Assembly (NCBI RefSeq): GCF_900106745.1
Contig: NZ_FNNV01000001.1
Span: 186,001-250,000 of the forward strand
Length of the DNA stretch: 64,000 nt
Reading direction: 5' to 3'
Origin: Paenibacillus sp. CF384
Lineage (GTDB): Bacteria > Bacillota > Bacilli > Paenibacillales > Paenibacillaceae
Shown piece after piece: positions 8,867-17,447 of the stretch; within the stretch, counting starts at the first letter, position 1, and every line of letters starts with the position of its first letter. Below the pieces are notes generated by a model. It did not search any database. It was not told the DNA's origin and was given only the letters and a program-made list of their open reading frames with translations. Both the position numbers and the translations under genes were made by a program.

Positions 8867-9679
8867 ATGGTTGCTCCATTTCAAGTTGTTTCAGATGTGA
8901 CCGATTGTCCGTCGCCTAATATTTTATCCGTTTGCGCCAATAAGGAGATCATGTTCGCTGCCGCTTTTGGGAAGGGCATTTTCCGTAAGAACGGTGAAGC
9001 TAAATGGTTGCAAGCTGATGATGGACTTCCGGAAGAAGCCACAATTAATCGGCTGCAGGTAATTGATAATTCGGTGTTCGCTTGTACGAAGCAAGGATTA
9101 TTTTACTATGACGCGAATAAGTGGTATCCGACCGATATTACAATACCATGTTACCAAATTGTCAAACGAGGCCCAATTCTCGCAGCGGCGACTGAGTACG
9201 GAATTTGGTACAAAATCGGAACGCAGTGGAAGAACATTGCCTATCAGAACATGCCAATATACGATTTGCTTCTTACTCCCCACTATTACTTACTCGGCTC
9301 AGATCGGGGGATAACCCTCTACGATGTTTATACGGATTCGTGGGCTGATTTTACGCTCGGAACGGCAGTCACCAGTCTAGCTGTATTTAACGGCCGAGTG
9401 GTTGGAGTGAGTATGGGAGGAGGACTTGTTCAAGGTGATCAGAAGGGCGGATTCACCGTAAGCGACTTCGATGGGATTTCCATTTATGCCCTGAAGTCAA
9501 CGGAAACGGGTCTTTACGCTTGCACGAGTCAAGGACTTTACCGACTGCAGATGATGGGATCACGTGTGGTATTGCATTCCATGCTTACCGGTTATCCGGT
9601 AACTGAAATGTGCTCTTCCGGGGAATGTATGTATGTCTCTACAATTAGTTGCGGACTCAAGAAGGTTGTTATACGGTGA
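8867..9679 (+). CDS. Predicted beta-propeller protein, Fur-regulated
   Basis: This 270-residue protein has repeating blade-like units of about 35-40 residues (for example VFACTKQGLFYYDANKWYPTD, AAATEYGIWYKIGTQWKNI, LYACTSQGLYRL), a pattern of ligand-sensing or scaffold propellers. There is no signal peptide or membrane helix, so it should be cytosolic. AAGGATG precedes ATG 8867. An exact Fur box in its promoter ties it to iron limitation. I do not recognise the family or a function. A second exact Fur box lies at the far end of the window in front of a siderophore-binding lipoprotein. Confidence 0.75.
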   Translation: MVAPFQVVSDVTDCPSPNILSVCANKEIMFAAAFGKGIFRKNGEAKWLQADDGLPEEATINRLQVIDNSVFACTKQGLFYYDANKWYPTDITIPCYQIVKRGPILAAATEYGIWYKIGTQWKNIAYQNMPIYDLLLTPHYYLLGSDRGITLYDVYTDSWADFTLGTAVTSLAVFNGRVVGVSMGGGLVQGDQKGGFTVSDFDGISIYALKSTETGLYACTSQGLYRLQMMGSRVVLHSMLTGYPVTEMCSSGECMYVSTISCGLKKVVIR

Positions 9680-9778
9680 CAAGAACATTATCTCATTAAA
9701 GGCCGTTCAATATTCGCGAATCGGTTGACTAGTAAATTGTTCCGAATGAAGTCCGCGTAAAACGCGGGCTTTTTTCGT
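9677..9778 (+). repeat. Dispersed terminator element, two fused copies
   Basis: TGACAAGAACATTATC begins on the TGA stop of the propeller gene, and a second unit (TGACTAGTAAATTGTTCC then GAATGAAGTCCGCG) follows. The second unit ends in the hairpin CCGCG/CGCGG (about 9750-9767) plus six T residues. The same element recurs at 10471, 21841, 24466, 52444, 55545 and 62796. It probably acts as a rho-independent terminator. Confidence 0.75.
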
Positions 9779-9914
9779 TACCTACTTGTAACTGTTTCGT
9801 TACCGAACTGTCATTCCTTTCGAGCTAGTTCTAGGTAATATGAGGTTGTAAGTCAACCACTGCTTGTCTCCAATGAGGATAAGAGGTGACAAAGCTTAAG
9901 AGGAGGAAATGATC

Positions 9915-10445
9915 ATGAACAAGAAAAATAAAAGAGTCGCTGCACTGCTGCTGCTGGCTGCTGTCGCCGTTTCCGTACCAGCTATAGTGAACGCAAACAG
10001 AGCGAATCATGCTGAAGAGGTAGTACCTGTCGTTGCACAAGCGCATCAAGTTGAACAAACCGTATATGAGAATACTCAATATGGATTCCGTTTCACGCTG
10101 CCGGACAGTTGGAAAGGGTACACGATCGTAACTGACAAATGGGAAGGTCATGATGCGACAGACGGTAAGGTCATAGAAAGCGGTGCGTCCATCAGCATCC
10201 GCCATCCCGAATGGACAGCTGACAAGCCTAGACAGGACGTTCCTATATATGTCTTTACGATCGATCAATGGAATGCGATTCAGCAGGAGAAAATGTTCAT
10301 CGGCGCAGCGCCAATGAGACCAAGCGAACTGACTCGCAATGACAAATACGTGTTCGCACTCCCAGCGCGATATAACTTTGCCTACCTTGATGGTTATCAA
10401 GAAGTGGAAGATATTTTGAAGGGCAATCCCATTCAACCTTTGTAA
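9915..10445 (+). CDS. Secreted hypothetical protein
   Basis: This 176-residue protein starts at ATG 9915, 8 nt after AGGAGG (9901-9906); the in-frame ATG at 9909 is too close to the ribosome site. A basic, Leu/Ala-rich signal peptide (residues about 1-24) with a probable cut near VNANRA indicates export, and there is no lipobox. The mature part contains TQYGFRFTLPDSWKGY, a pattern of small extracytoplasmic PsbP-like or DUF-type domains in Bacillota. Function is unknown. It stands alone, flanked on both sides by copies of the dispersed terminator element. Confidence 0.78.
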   Translation: MNKKNKRVAALLLLAAVAVSVPAIVNANRANHAEEVVPVVAQAHQVEQTVYENTQYGFRFTLPDSWKGYTIVTDKWEGHDATDGKVIESGASISIRHPEWTADKPRQDVPIYVFTIDQWNAIQQEKMFIGAAPMRPSELTRNDKYVFALPARYNFAYLDGYQEVEDILKGNPIQPL

Positions 10446-10470
10446 TTACATTATTGGTACAGTTATCGGA

Positions 10471-10520
10471 AGACAAGAACATTGTCGGAATGAAGTCCAC
10501 GTTAAACGTGGGCTTTTTTT
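10471..10520 (+). repeat. Dispersed terminator element
   Basis: AGACAAGAACATTGTCGGAA leads into GAAGTCCACG-TTAAA-CGTGGGC and a run of seven T residues (about 10514-10520). The stem base has changed from CCGCG/CGCGG to CCACG/CGTGG, which keeps pairing intact relative to the other copies. Confidence 0.78.
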
Positions 10521-10594
10521 GTTTGCACTTTGTAGTGTGTGGGATTTTAAACAACTCGTCTGGAACGATGTGGATGCGAAGGAAGATATGATCG

Positions 10595-10624
10595 TTGACA
10601 GTTTATATTATATAATTATATTAT
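10595..10624 (+). promoter_or_regulatory. Candidate promoter of LLM oxidoreductase
   Basis: TTGACA (10595-10600) is followed after 18 bp by TATTAT (10619-10624) in a very AT-rich stretch. The palindrome CTATATATAG lies just downstream and could be an operator. Prediction by consensus only. Confidence 0.45.
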
Positions 10625-10680
10625 CTATATATAGGATAAATATTATTAGGGTATTAAAGATAGAAGAGGAGACTATATAA

Positions 10681-11742
10681 ATGAAAATTGAAATCGGCAT
10701 GGATACGTTTGTAGAAACAACACCGGATGTTCGTACAGGGAAGACCATAACGCATGCAGAACGGCTGCGTGAAGTCGTAGAAGAAATTGTATTGGCCGAC
10801 AAGGTCGGTCTGGACATATTCGGAGTCGGCGAGCATCATCGAAAGGAATTCGGGGATTCGGCTTCCGCCATCGTACTGGCGGCAGGCGCCTCCATGACAC
10901 AGAACATCCGCCTGACCAGTTCGGTTACGGTCCTCTCCGCCGCTGATCCCGTGCGCGTATTTCAGGAGTTTGCTACGATTGACGGCATATCCAATGGCCG
11001 TGCGGAAATTATCGTAGGAAGAGGGTCCATGGTTGATGCCTTTCCTTTATTCGGCTTCGATTTGAACGACTATGAGACACTATTCGAAGAGAAACTCGAG
11101 CTCTTATTGAAAATTAGAGATTCAGAGAAGGTGACTTGGAGAGGCGGGCATCGGCCAGCGTTCAAGGATCTCGGTATTTATCCGCGACCTGTACAGGACC
11201 AACTGCCCATCTGGATCGGAAGCGGCGGAAATCAGGAATCGGCCATACGCGCGGGCATGCTAGGATTGCCGTTCGTACTAGCTATTATTGGTGGCAGTCC
11301 ACTACGATTCGCACCGATTGTGCAGCTCTATAAAAAGGCGGCAGCTCACGCCGGACATGATGCGTCCAAGCTTCGCGTAGCGGTACATTCCCTCGGCTTC
11401 GTAGCTGAGAGCACGCAGCTCGCGGTAGACCAATATTTCCCGCCGACCCAAGCATCGTTCAATCTATTCGGCAAAGAGCGCCGTTGGGGCGATTATACCC
11501 GCGCGCAATTCGACGCTGAACGAACGCTGGAAGGCGGTCTCTACGTAGGCGATCCCGAAACCGTAGCCAACAAAATCATCTACATGCATAAGAAATTAGG
11601 CTTCACACGATTTATGATGCACATGCCTGTAGGCACAATGCCGCATGAAGAAGTTATGCGGGCCATTGAACTGCTTGGCACTGAAGTAGCGCCGCGAGTC
11701 CGCGAAGAAATTGCTAGATGGGAAGCTGAACAAACAGGATAG
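10681..11742 (+). CDS. LLM-class flavin-dependent oxidoreductase
   Basis: This 353-residue TIM-barrel protein is a bacterial-luciferase-like flavin oxidoreductase. Family marks are GVGEHHRKEFG (residues 48-58), AAGASMTQNIRLTSSVTVLSA, and PIWIGSGGNQESA for the flavin phosphate. AGAGGAG precedes ATG 10681. The reaction (monooxygenation or F420/FMN reduction of an unknown substrate) cannot be assigned. It is a single-gene unit ending at a bidirectional hairpin. Confidence 0.88.
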   Translation: MKIEIGMDTFVETTPDVRTGKTITHAERLREVVEEIVLADKVGLDIFGVGEHHRKEFGDSASAIVLAAGASMTQNIRLTSSVTVLSAADPVRVFQEFATIDGISNGRAEIIVGRGSMVDAFPLFGFDLNDYETLFEEKLELLLKIRDSEKVTWRGGHRPAFKDLGIYPRPVQDQLPIWIGSGGNQESAIRAGMLGLPFVLAIIGGSPLRFAPIVQLYKKAAAHAGHDASKLRVAVHSLGFVAESTQLAVDQYFPPTQASFNLFGKERRWGDYTRAQFDAERTLEGGLYVGDPETVANKIIYMHKKLGFTRFMMHMPVGTMPHEEVMRAIELLGTEVAPRVREEIARWEAEQTG

Positions 11743-11765
11743 TTCAAGTACTTCGCTAACGAAGA

Positions 11766-11796
11766 ACAGGCCACCGATGATTAATCGGTGGCCTGT
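11766..11796. terminator. Bidirectional hairpin between convergent genes
   Basis: A perfect 13-bp stem ACAGGCCACCGAT / ATCGGTGGCCTGT with a 5-nt loop lies between two convergent genes. T-tracts are poor on both strands, so efficiency is uncertain. Confidence 0.6.
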
Positions 11797-11820
11797 CGAT
11801 TTCGGTGACATTTTGGACGA

Positions 11821-13218
11821 TTAGAGCGGTTCGCCATTCAAGTAATTGAAGAACGGAATGTCGGTCCAGAAATCGTAACTTTGAACGTTTACGGAAGGAT
11901 CCACGTGCTTGAATCCATCGATGGTGGCCTTGGACTGCTCCTTCAATGAGAAGGACTGCGCGTAATACCGGCCAAGCTGAATTTTATTATTTGTGATTTC
12001 TTTATAGTCGGCCAATGGCGTGAGCGAGTAGTACAGCGGCTGCCACCACGAGCTTACAAGAAGTCCAAGTTGATTTTCTTCGTTTTTCTTCGCATAAGCG
12101 CTGATGATTGCGTTAAAGCGCTGCTTGTCGGCGGCCTTCTCGAATTCAAAGGAGATATCGTATTCTTTTGCATATTCAATGTAATTGCCGTTCGAAATTT
12201 GGCGAACTTCGTATTGGTCAGAAACGCCGGGCTCGCCCCATTCTTTCAGATAGACGAAGGCTGAAGTTTTCGGTTCGAATTGCACCTTGGCTTCGAGGCC
12301 CTCGCTTCGCAGCAACCCGATTAATTGGAGCGCGTGTTGGAGATCAGAGTGGCCATATACCAGCTTCAAAGACTCGATGAAATTGGAATCGTACTGGCTG
12401 TCTTTCAGGTTGTAGCCCGTAACCAATCCTTGTTCCAGCGCCGTATCGACGATTGTCTGCAACTTATCGTCTTTAATGATAACCGAACCATGATACGCAT
12501 CCGCAAGCTTGGTATAGATATCAGAGTCGCCTACATAGCCGAGGTAATGCTTATATTGTCCCTTGAGGACGAGCGTCTTGCCAATCAGCAGATTCGCCAA
12601 GTCCGCACTGACAGGTGCATTAGGAGCGATCTGGTTGAAATAGGAGGCCGGCAACAGACCCGTATCGATTGCCGCGGCTAGTTCCTGCTTCGTTTGCTTG
12701 TTGAGTGAGGACAACTTGATCGGAAGCTTAGCAATCGCTTTCTCCGCTTTCGCTTCGGAATACGTGTAAGCAAGTTCCTTGAAGCCGGCCAATCGAAGCG
12801 CGAGCTGTACGGCGTTGACTGCTTTAAGTTGCGCAGATGCATTCGCAGTATCCGACGACAACAGTCCGTTCTGATGCAGCGCCGCGGCAGCATTGTAGTA
12901 AGGACTCGACGTGTTCAAGTCATTGAAGGTCACTGGCTTGTCCGCAGGGGACAGGTCCAGCAAACGGACCACATCGACGAAGAACTCGCCGCGGCTCACG
13001 TTCTCGGGGAGCGTCAGACCGAATTTGTCCTTCAGGAATGCAGCATATTCGGAGGAAGAAATCTCTTTCGCCGAGACCGACTGACTTGTGATGGCTGTAG
13101 GAGAGTTTACGGTCGTTGCAGGAGATGCGAAGGCGGAAGGCTGCGCGTATGCCAGCAAAGTGGCTGATAAAGCTGCTGTTAGGAGAACCCTGTTGCGTAC
13201 GGAAGTTCGAATGGACAT
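11821..13218 (-). CDS. Secreted protein with degenerate SLH-like repeats
   Basis: This 465-residue protein has a signal peptide (residues about 1-31, ending SAFASP). The first third contains segments that read like degenerate S-layer-homology units (VTFNDLNTSSPYYNAAAAL with GLLSSD, then AVQLALRLAG). The remainder is unrecognised and rich in Gln, Tyr and Lys. AGGAGGT stands about 9 nt before the ATG. Likely cell-surface or periplasmic-side location; function unknown. SLH assignment is tentative because the canonical TRAE-type motif is not evident. Confidence 0.75.
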   Translation of the reverse strand: MSIRTSVRNRVLLTAALSATLLAYAQPSAFASPATTVNSPTAITSQSVSAKEISSSEYAAFLKDKFGLTLPENVSRGEFFVDVVRLLDLSPADKPVTFNDLNTSSPYYNAAAALHQNGLLSSDTANASAQLKAVNAVQLALRLAGFKELAYTYSEAKAEKAIAKLPIKLSSLNKQTKQELAAAIDTGLLPASYFNQIAPNAPVSADLANLLIGKTLVLKGQYKHYLGYVGDSDIYTKLADAYHGSVIIKDDKLQTIVDTALEQGLVTGYNLKDSQYDSNFIESLKLVYGHSDLQHALQLIGLLRSEGLEAKVQFEPKTSAFVYLKEWGEPGVSDQYEVRQISNGNYIEYAKEYDISFEFEKAADKQRFNAIISAYAKKNEENQLGLLVSSWWQPLYYSLTPLADYKEITNNKIQLGRYYAQSFSLKEQSKATIDGFKHVDPSVNVQSYDFWTDIPFFNYLNGEPL

Positions 13219-13347
13219 GAGAGAATACCTCCTGATGATTTAATTCATATTAAATAGATATGATTAGTAGATTATACTATCATTCCGTATTTTTCCTGTC
13301 AATACGGTTCAGCTTAGTATCCGCTTATTTCGCTCCGCTGGAATCCC

Positions 13348-13377
13348 TTGACGCCGCACAATCCCTTGTGATACCAT
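13348..13377 (+). promoter_or_regulatory. Candidate promoter of the T-box leader
   Basis: TTGACG (13348-13353), an 18-bp spacer and TACCAT (13372-13377) place a start site near 13384, just before T-box stem I. Confidence 0.45.
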
Positions 13378-13397
13378 TACTGATAATTATTGGATAT

Positions 13398-13654
13398 TGC
13401 TACGAGCGATGATAAGGATGAGTAGGCAAGCACTCGAATCGCAGAGAGCCCGGACAGGTGGAAACGGGCATTCGAACTTGGCGAAAGAAGCCTTGGAGCA
13501 TCGGGCCGAAAGAGGGAGTAGGTCCGGCGGGTCTTCCCGTTACAGAAGAGAAGCCGCTCAATCGGTTTCGTTGAGAGGGGCGGTTGCCCTAATTAAGGTG
13601 GTACCACGGAAGCTAAGCCTTTCGTCCTTTAACCGAGGACGGAAGGCTTTTTTG
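13398..13654 (+). ncRNA. T-box riboswitch, glutamate (GAA specifier)
   Basis: This is a tRNA-sensing leader upstream of glutamyl-tRNA synthetase. Landmarks are GATGATAAGGATGAGTAG near the stem I base, an AGAGAG-type segment, the specifier region AAAGAAGCC followed by TTGGAG, and the T-box core AAGGTGGTACCACGG (13595-13609). The terminator pairs AGCCTTTCGTCCT (13616-13628) with AGGACGGAAGGCT (13636-13648) and is followed by T residues. The codon before the conserved G-CC is GAA (13487-13489), which matches tRNA-Glu and the downstream gene. Uncharged tRNA should stabilise the antiterminator and switch the gene on. Confidence 0.93.
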
Positions 13655-13691
13655 ATTGCTTACAAACCTAAAGGGAAGGGATGAAACTACG

Positions 13692-15356
13692 ATGAATCAA
13701 GCCGAATTAGCCGATCGTTTGTTTCCGGGAGTGACGCGGCTCCCCCAAGACGTTCTGGACAGCTATCCCACAAGAGATTTGCCGGAAGGAGCACTAGTAA
13801 CGCGGTTCGCTCCAAGCCCGACTGGCTTTATGACGATCGGGGGACTCTACGCGACGCAAATCTCCGAACGGATGGCGCATCAAAGCGGCGGCGTCTTCTA
13901 CTTGCGGATCGAAGATACCGACAGGAAGCGAGAAGTCGAAGGCAGCATGGAAGACATTATTCGTTCTCTCGGCTACGTCGGCATATCCATGGATGAAGGG
14001 CTGACTGTGTCCGGTGAAGAAGTCGGCATCTACGGACCATACAGACAAAGCGAGCGCGCAAGCCTCTATCATGTGTTTATCAAGGACTTAATTCGCAGAG
14101 GACTCGCTTACCCCTGCTTCTGCGATGCGGATGAAGTACAGGCGATTCGCGACAAGCAGAAAGCAGCGCAATTGACCCCAGGCTACTATGGAGATTGGGC
14201 CGTTCACCGACATTGGACGCCTTCTCAAGCTCTGGTTGAGCTTGAGAAGGGAAAGCCGTTCGTCATCCGGTTGAAGTCGCCTGGATTGCCTGATCGAAGA
14301 ATCAAGTACCACGACTTGATCAAAGGCGAAATTGAAATGCCGGAAAACGAACAGGACATCGTCATCATGAAATCAGACGGCATCCCAACATACCATTTTG
14401 CTCATGCAGTGGACGATACCCTGATGGGTACGACTCATATCATTCGAGGGGACGAGTGGCTGGCTTCTATACCCGTGCATATTCAGCTGTTCGAGATTTT
14501 GGGCTTCCGCAGACCGGAATACGGCCATCTGGCTCCGATCATGAAGATGGACGGTGCTTCAAAGCGCAAGTTCAGCAAACGCAAAGACCGGGATGCGACC
14601 GCGATCTATTACCAGAAGGAAGGGTATCCGAGCAAAGCCATTGCCGAGTATTTCATGACGCTTATCAATTCGAACTACGAGGAGTGGCGGATGAACCATT
14701 CGGAAGCGCCGTATACGGATTTTACGATCGACGTGAACAAATTGAACGTCAGTGGCGCGCTGTTCGATATGAACAAACTTAACGATATCAGCAAGGACGT
14801 CATTTCACGGTACAGCGCGGACGAAGTTTATGCGCAAGCATCGGCATGGGCTGCTTCGTTCGATGAAGAGCTGGCTGCGAGACTGAGTGCCAATCGCGAC
14901 TATGCATCTGCTATCTTTAATATTGGACGCGTGTCGGAGAAGCCGCGCAAGGACATTTCAAAGTGGTCTGAAGTGAACGACCTGTACGCTTACTTCTACG
15001 ATGAGTTCTTCAACCGATCGGTCGAAGCAGGCTATGAGTCACTGCCGGGGGAAATATCGCTAGAGCTGGCACAGCAAATCATTCGCGAATACGAGCAATC
15101 GCTTGATCTGGGGGACGACCATGATACTTGGTTCGGCAAAGTGAAGGCGATCGGCGATCAGCTGGGCTTCGCCAAGGATGCCAAGGCCTATAAGAAAAAT
15201 CCGGAGGCTTATCCGGGACATGTCGGCGACGTTGCGATGGTCGTACGTGTTGCCCTGTCGGGCCGGACGATGACGCCGGATCTGTACGATATGATGCACG
15301 TCATGGGGGAAAGCCGGGTACGGGATCGCCTGAAGCGGTACTCAACGCGCTCTTAG
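13692..15356 (+). CDS. gltX: Glutamyl-tRNA synthetase, T-box regulated
   Basis: This class I aminoacyl-tRNA synthetase attaches glutamate to tRNA-Glu (and in many Bacillota also tRNA-Gln). RFAPSPTG and LRIEDTDRKREVEGS are diagnostic of GluRS. The HIGH motif is divergent (MTIGG, residues 47-51), and the KMSKR loop reads KFSKR (293-297). The 554-residue length exceeds the usual 480-500 and matches a longer variant known from clostridia. ATG 13692 follows AAGGGAAGGG; a four-codon mini-ORF (ATG 13681, stop TGA overlapping the gltX start) may couple translation. The usual gltX-cysE-cysS context is absent, so this may be a second GluRS. Confidence 0.92.
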   Translation: MNQAELADRLFPGVTRLPQDVLDSYPTRDLPEGALVTRFAPSPTGFMTIGGLYATQISERMAHQSGGVFYLRIEDTDRKREVEGSMEDIIRSLGYVGISMDEGLTVSGEEVGIYGPYRQSERASLYHVFIKDLIRRGLAYPCFCDADEVQAIRDKQKAAQLTPGYYGDWAVHRHWTPSQALVELEKGKPFVIRLKSPGLPDRRIKYHDLIKGEIEMPENEQDIVIMKSDGIPTYHFAHAVDDTLMGTTHIIRGDEWLASIPVHIQLFEILGFRRPEYGHLAPIMKMDGASKRKFSKRKDRDATAIYYQKEGYPSKAIAEYFMTLINSNYEEWRMNHSEAPYTDFTIDVNKLNVSGALFDMNKLNDISKDVISRYSADEVYAQASAWAASFDEELAARLSANRDYASAIFNIGRVSEKPRKDISKWSEVNDLYAYFYDEFFNRSVEAGYESLPGEISLELAQQIIREYEQSLDLGDDHDTWFGKVKAIGDQLGFAKDAKAYKKNPEAYPGHVGDVAMVVRVALSGRTMTPDLYDMMHVMGESRVRDRLKRYSTRS

Positions 15357-15378
15357 CTGCAACCGCCTCTCACATGAG

Positions 15379-15412
15379 GACGTAAAAGGGATAGCAGAAA
15401 GGGTGAGCGCAT
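15379..15412 (+). repeat. Short intergenic repeat, copy 1
   Basis: GACGTAAAAGGGATAGCAGA plus AAGGGTGAGCGCAT recurs with few changes at 19453-19488. Each copy lies just after a plus-strand gene and contains a ribosome-site-like AAAGG followed by GTGAGC or ATGAGC, so it may be a remnant of a gene start. Confidence 0.5.
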
Positions 15413-15442
15413 ATTTATTCCCGAGCAAGTTTATTCCGAATA

Positions 15443-16129
15443 ATGAAATCGCCTAGTTCCATTTTCTTCGTCTCCGTTCTCCTCGTGTCCCTCTTGACGG
15501 GAGTCTTGTCGAAACCCTATTTCACGGATCGCGTCTTCTACCTGTACTTGAGTACGTTCAAATTCGCCGGCGAGCAAGACAGTCTCGTCACCTATCGCAG
15601 CAGCACAGCCGGTCCCGTCCAAGTACGCACCGACGATGAGCTGCACCGCACAGTGATCATCGGCGGTAAGTCCTATGCGATTGCGGACAAGAGCATTCCT
15701 TACTCGACCAAGTACCGCGTAACCTATCCAAACGGCCATGTCTACAGCGTCGAGGATAATAACGGCTACCTCTTGGGCTACGATGACAAAGGCAATATCG
15801 TAATGGGTATTGAGGCGTACGCAAACGGCGAGCGGAACAAGCAGGAAGGGGAAGAAGATTATCCGCCGTCGGCGCTCGTAAGCGCTGCTTACCCCGATTA
15901 CCATGTCAAACGAGGCGTGCCAGGGTTTCTGTTTCTTGCCCTCGGCCTGTTGATCTTCGGATGGTGCAGTTTCCGGTACCAAGCCTTCCAGGATTTCATG
16001 TTCCGTATATCCCCGCAGCGTCTCATGTACGAGAACCCCGAGCCGAGCGACTTCTATTACTTCACGAGCAAGGTCGGCGGCATTGTCGTGATGATCGGTT
16101 CGATTGTCGTAGCTTTCAAAGCGTACTAG
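15443..16129 (+). CDS. Membrane-anchored hypothetical protein, possibly DUF6199
   Basis: This 228-residue protein has an N-terminal hydrophobic helix (residues 6-22), a mostly polar extracytoplasmic middle and two C-terminal helices (GVPGFLFLALGLLIFGW and VGGIVVMIGSIVVAF). The tail resembles small DUF6199-type membrane domains, but I am not certain. There is no convincing ribosome site before ATG 15443. A longer minus-strand frame over the same DNA lacks protein-like composition and was rejected. It is 86 bp downstream of gltX. Confidence 0.62.
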   Translation: MKSPSSIFFVSVLLVSLLTGVLSKPYFTDRVFYLYLSTFKFAGEQDSLVTYRSSTAGPVQVRTDDELHRTVIIGGKSYAIADKSIPYSTKYRVTYPNGHVYSVEDNNGYLLGYDDKGNIVMGIEAYANGERNKQEGEEDYPPSALVSAAYPDYHVKRGVPGFLFLALGLLIFGWCSFRYQAFQDFMFRISPQRLMYENPEPSDFYYFTSKVGGIVVMIGSIVVAFKAY

Positions 16130-16415
16130 TAGGTGCACGCGGACTGCCGCTATATCGGGGAAGACGAGGAGCAGCAATACAGAATGATTACAATCATTTA
16201 TTACCTGACATCGTCTATTGGAAGAATTAGGAAACCGTGTTATTGTAAAATCAATCCTATGAGAGCGGGTGATCGATGTGACTACATCAACCCTAATATT
16301 AAATGAAGGCAACCAAATGTCCTGGTAAATTTCGCATCCGCAGCAATTTATAACGACTATAGGCAGTTCAGTTATGGCTAATGATTTCACCTACTATCAG
16401 GGAGGTCATCAACAT
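16130..16415. other. Intergenic region with possible gene debris
   Basis: This 286-bp gap contains AGAGCGGGTGATCG followed by GTG and a 16-codon frame ending at TAA 16327-16329, which looks like a truncated gene start. I see no clear terminator or promoter. Confidence 0.3.
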
Positions 16416-17210
16416 ATGCAACGACCCCAAATATGGCACTATGGCCTTCTGGCGCAATCGTGGGCGAATGCCACGGAAGCTGGTCCGGAAGGTGAGTATT
16501 ACAAGAAGCTGATCGAGACGTCTGGACAACCGGCGCTTGATCTGGGCTGCGGGAGTGGACGCTTGTTGCTCCACTTTTTGCAGGATGGCCTGGATGTGGA
16601 TGGCTGCGACTACTCGGAGGATATGCTCGCTGTCTGCCAGGAGCGAGCAGCAAAGCAAGGGCTTTCACCTCGGCTCTATGCGCAGGCTATGCACGAGCTG
16701 GATTTGCCTCAGCGCTACAGAACGATATTTGCTTGCGGTGTGATTGGTCTTGGCGGAGAGCATCGTCTGACTATGCAGGCTATGCAGCGCTGTCATGAGC
16801 ATCTACGTTCAGGCGGCATATTTGCTTTCAACTATACGGTGCGATGGAACGATCCGCCCGCTTGGCTGGCGAGATTGCCTGAGAATAGACAGGTTAAGCC
16901 CGAGGGATGGCCCGCATCCAGTGAGCGCCAGCTTCTGGCCGACGGAACGGAGCTGGAAATGGTTGCCCGGTCACTTGAAACAGATCCTCTGGAGAATGTC
17001 GCCACCCGCCAGATGCGACTCCGGCTGTGGCACGAAGGCGTCCTTATCAGGGAGGAAGTTCAAACGCAAAGGCTGGATGACTATTCGAAGAACGAGTTGG
17101 TGTTGATGCTTGAGCGTGCAGGCTTCAGCGACATACAAATCAATGGAGATTTCAGCGATGAACCTGCTACAGCAGACCATCATGAACTGATCTTTATCTG
17201 CCGAAAGTAA
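16416..17210 (+). CDS. Class I SAM-dependent methyltransferase
   Basis: This 264-residue protein has a Rossmann-type SAM fold. Motif I is ALDLGCGSGRLLLHF, the acidic loop after strand 2 is VDGCDYSEDML, and a later GGIFAFNYTV is motif III. The substrate is unknown; the general shape suggests a small-molecule or UbiE-like enzyme. I chose ATG 16416 because GGAGGT (16401-16406) is 9 nt upstream; an in-frame ATG at 16374 has no ribosome site. It is a single-gene unit ending at a strong terminator. Confidence 0.85.
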   Translation: MQRPQIWHYGLLAQSWANATEAGPEGEYYKKLIETSGQPALDLGCGSGRLLLHFLQDGLDVDGCDYSEDMLAVCQERAAKQGLSPRLYAQAMHELDLPQRYRTIFACGVIGLGGEHRLTMQAMQRCHEHLRSGGIFAFNYTVRWNDPPAWLARLPENRQVKPEGWPASSERQLLADGTELEMVARSLETDPLENVATRQMRLRLWHEGVLIREEVQTQRLDDYSKNELVLMLERAGFSDIQINGDFSDEPATADHHELIFICRK

Positions 17211-17250
17211 AATCGCATCCCATAATAGAAACAAAACCAGAAATGCATGA

Positions 17251-17280
17251 AAACCGCGTTCATCTACGCGGTTTTTATTT
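17251..17280 (+). terminator. Intrinsic terminator
   Basis: AAACCGCG (17251-17258) pairs with CGCGGTTT (17267-17274), followed by TTATTTTTT. Confidence 0.85.
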
Positions 17281-17447
17281 TTTCAACAGATAATAATTGC
17301 AGGTCGCCCTAGCATCCCTTACTTCAGAGTAACTAGATGAACTTTTTTTCAGTACTAGGAGTGAAAAAGCTGAACTGGTATACTTAAAAATGGAATTTTC
17401 GTCACTATTCATGGAAGTTTCATAACTGAATCTAAGGAGGTTGTACC

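Noticed and set aside
13692-15356. Class I lysyl-tRNA synthetase (also T-box controlled in some Bacillus)
   Set aside because: RFAPSPTG, LRIEDTDRKR and KFSKR are GluRS signatures, and the T-box specifier reads GAA, not a lysine codon.
15431-16390. Long minus-strand open frame of 319 codons
   Set aside because: The plus-strand frame over the same DNA has a signal anchor, two further helices and ordinary composition; the minus frame lacks motifs and a ribosome site and mirrors the plus gene's codon bias.
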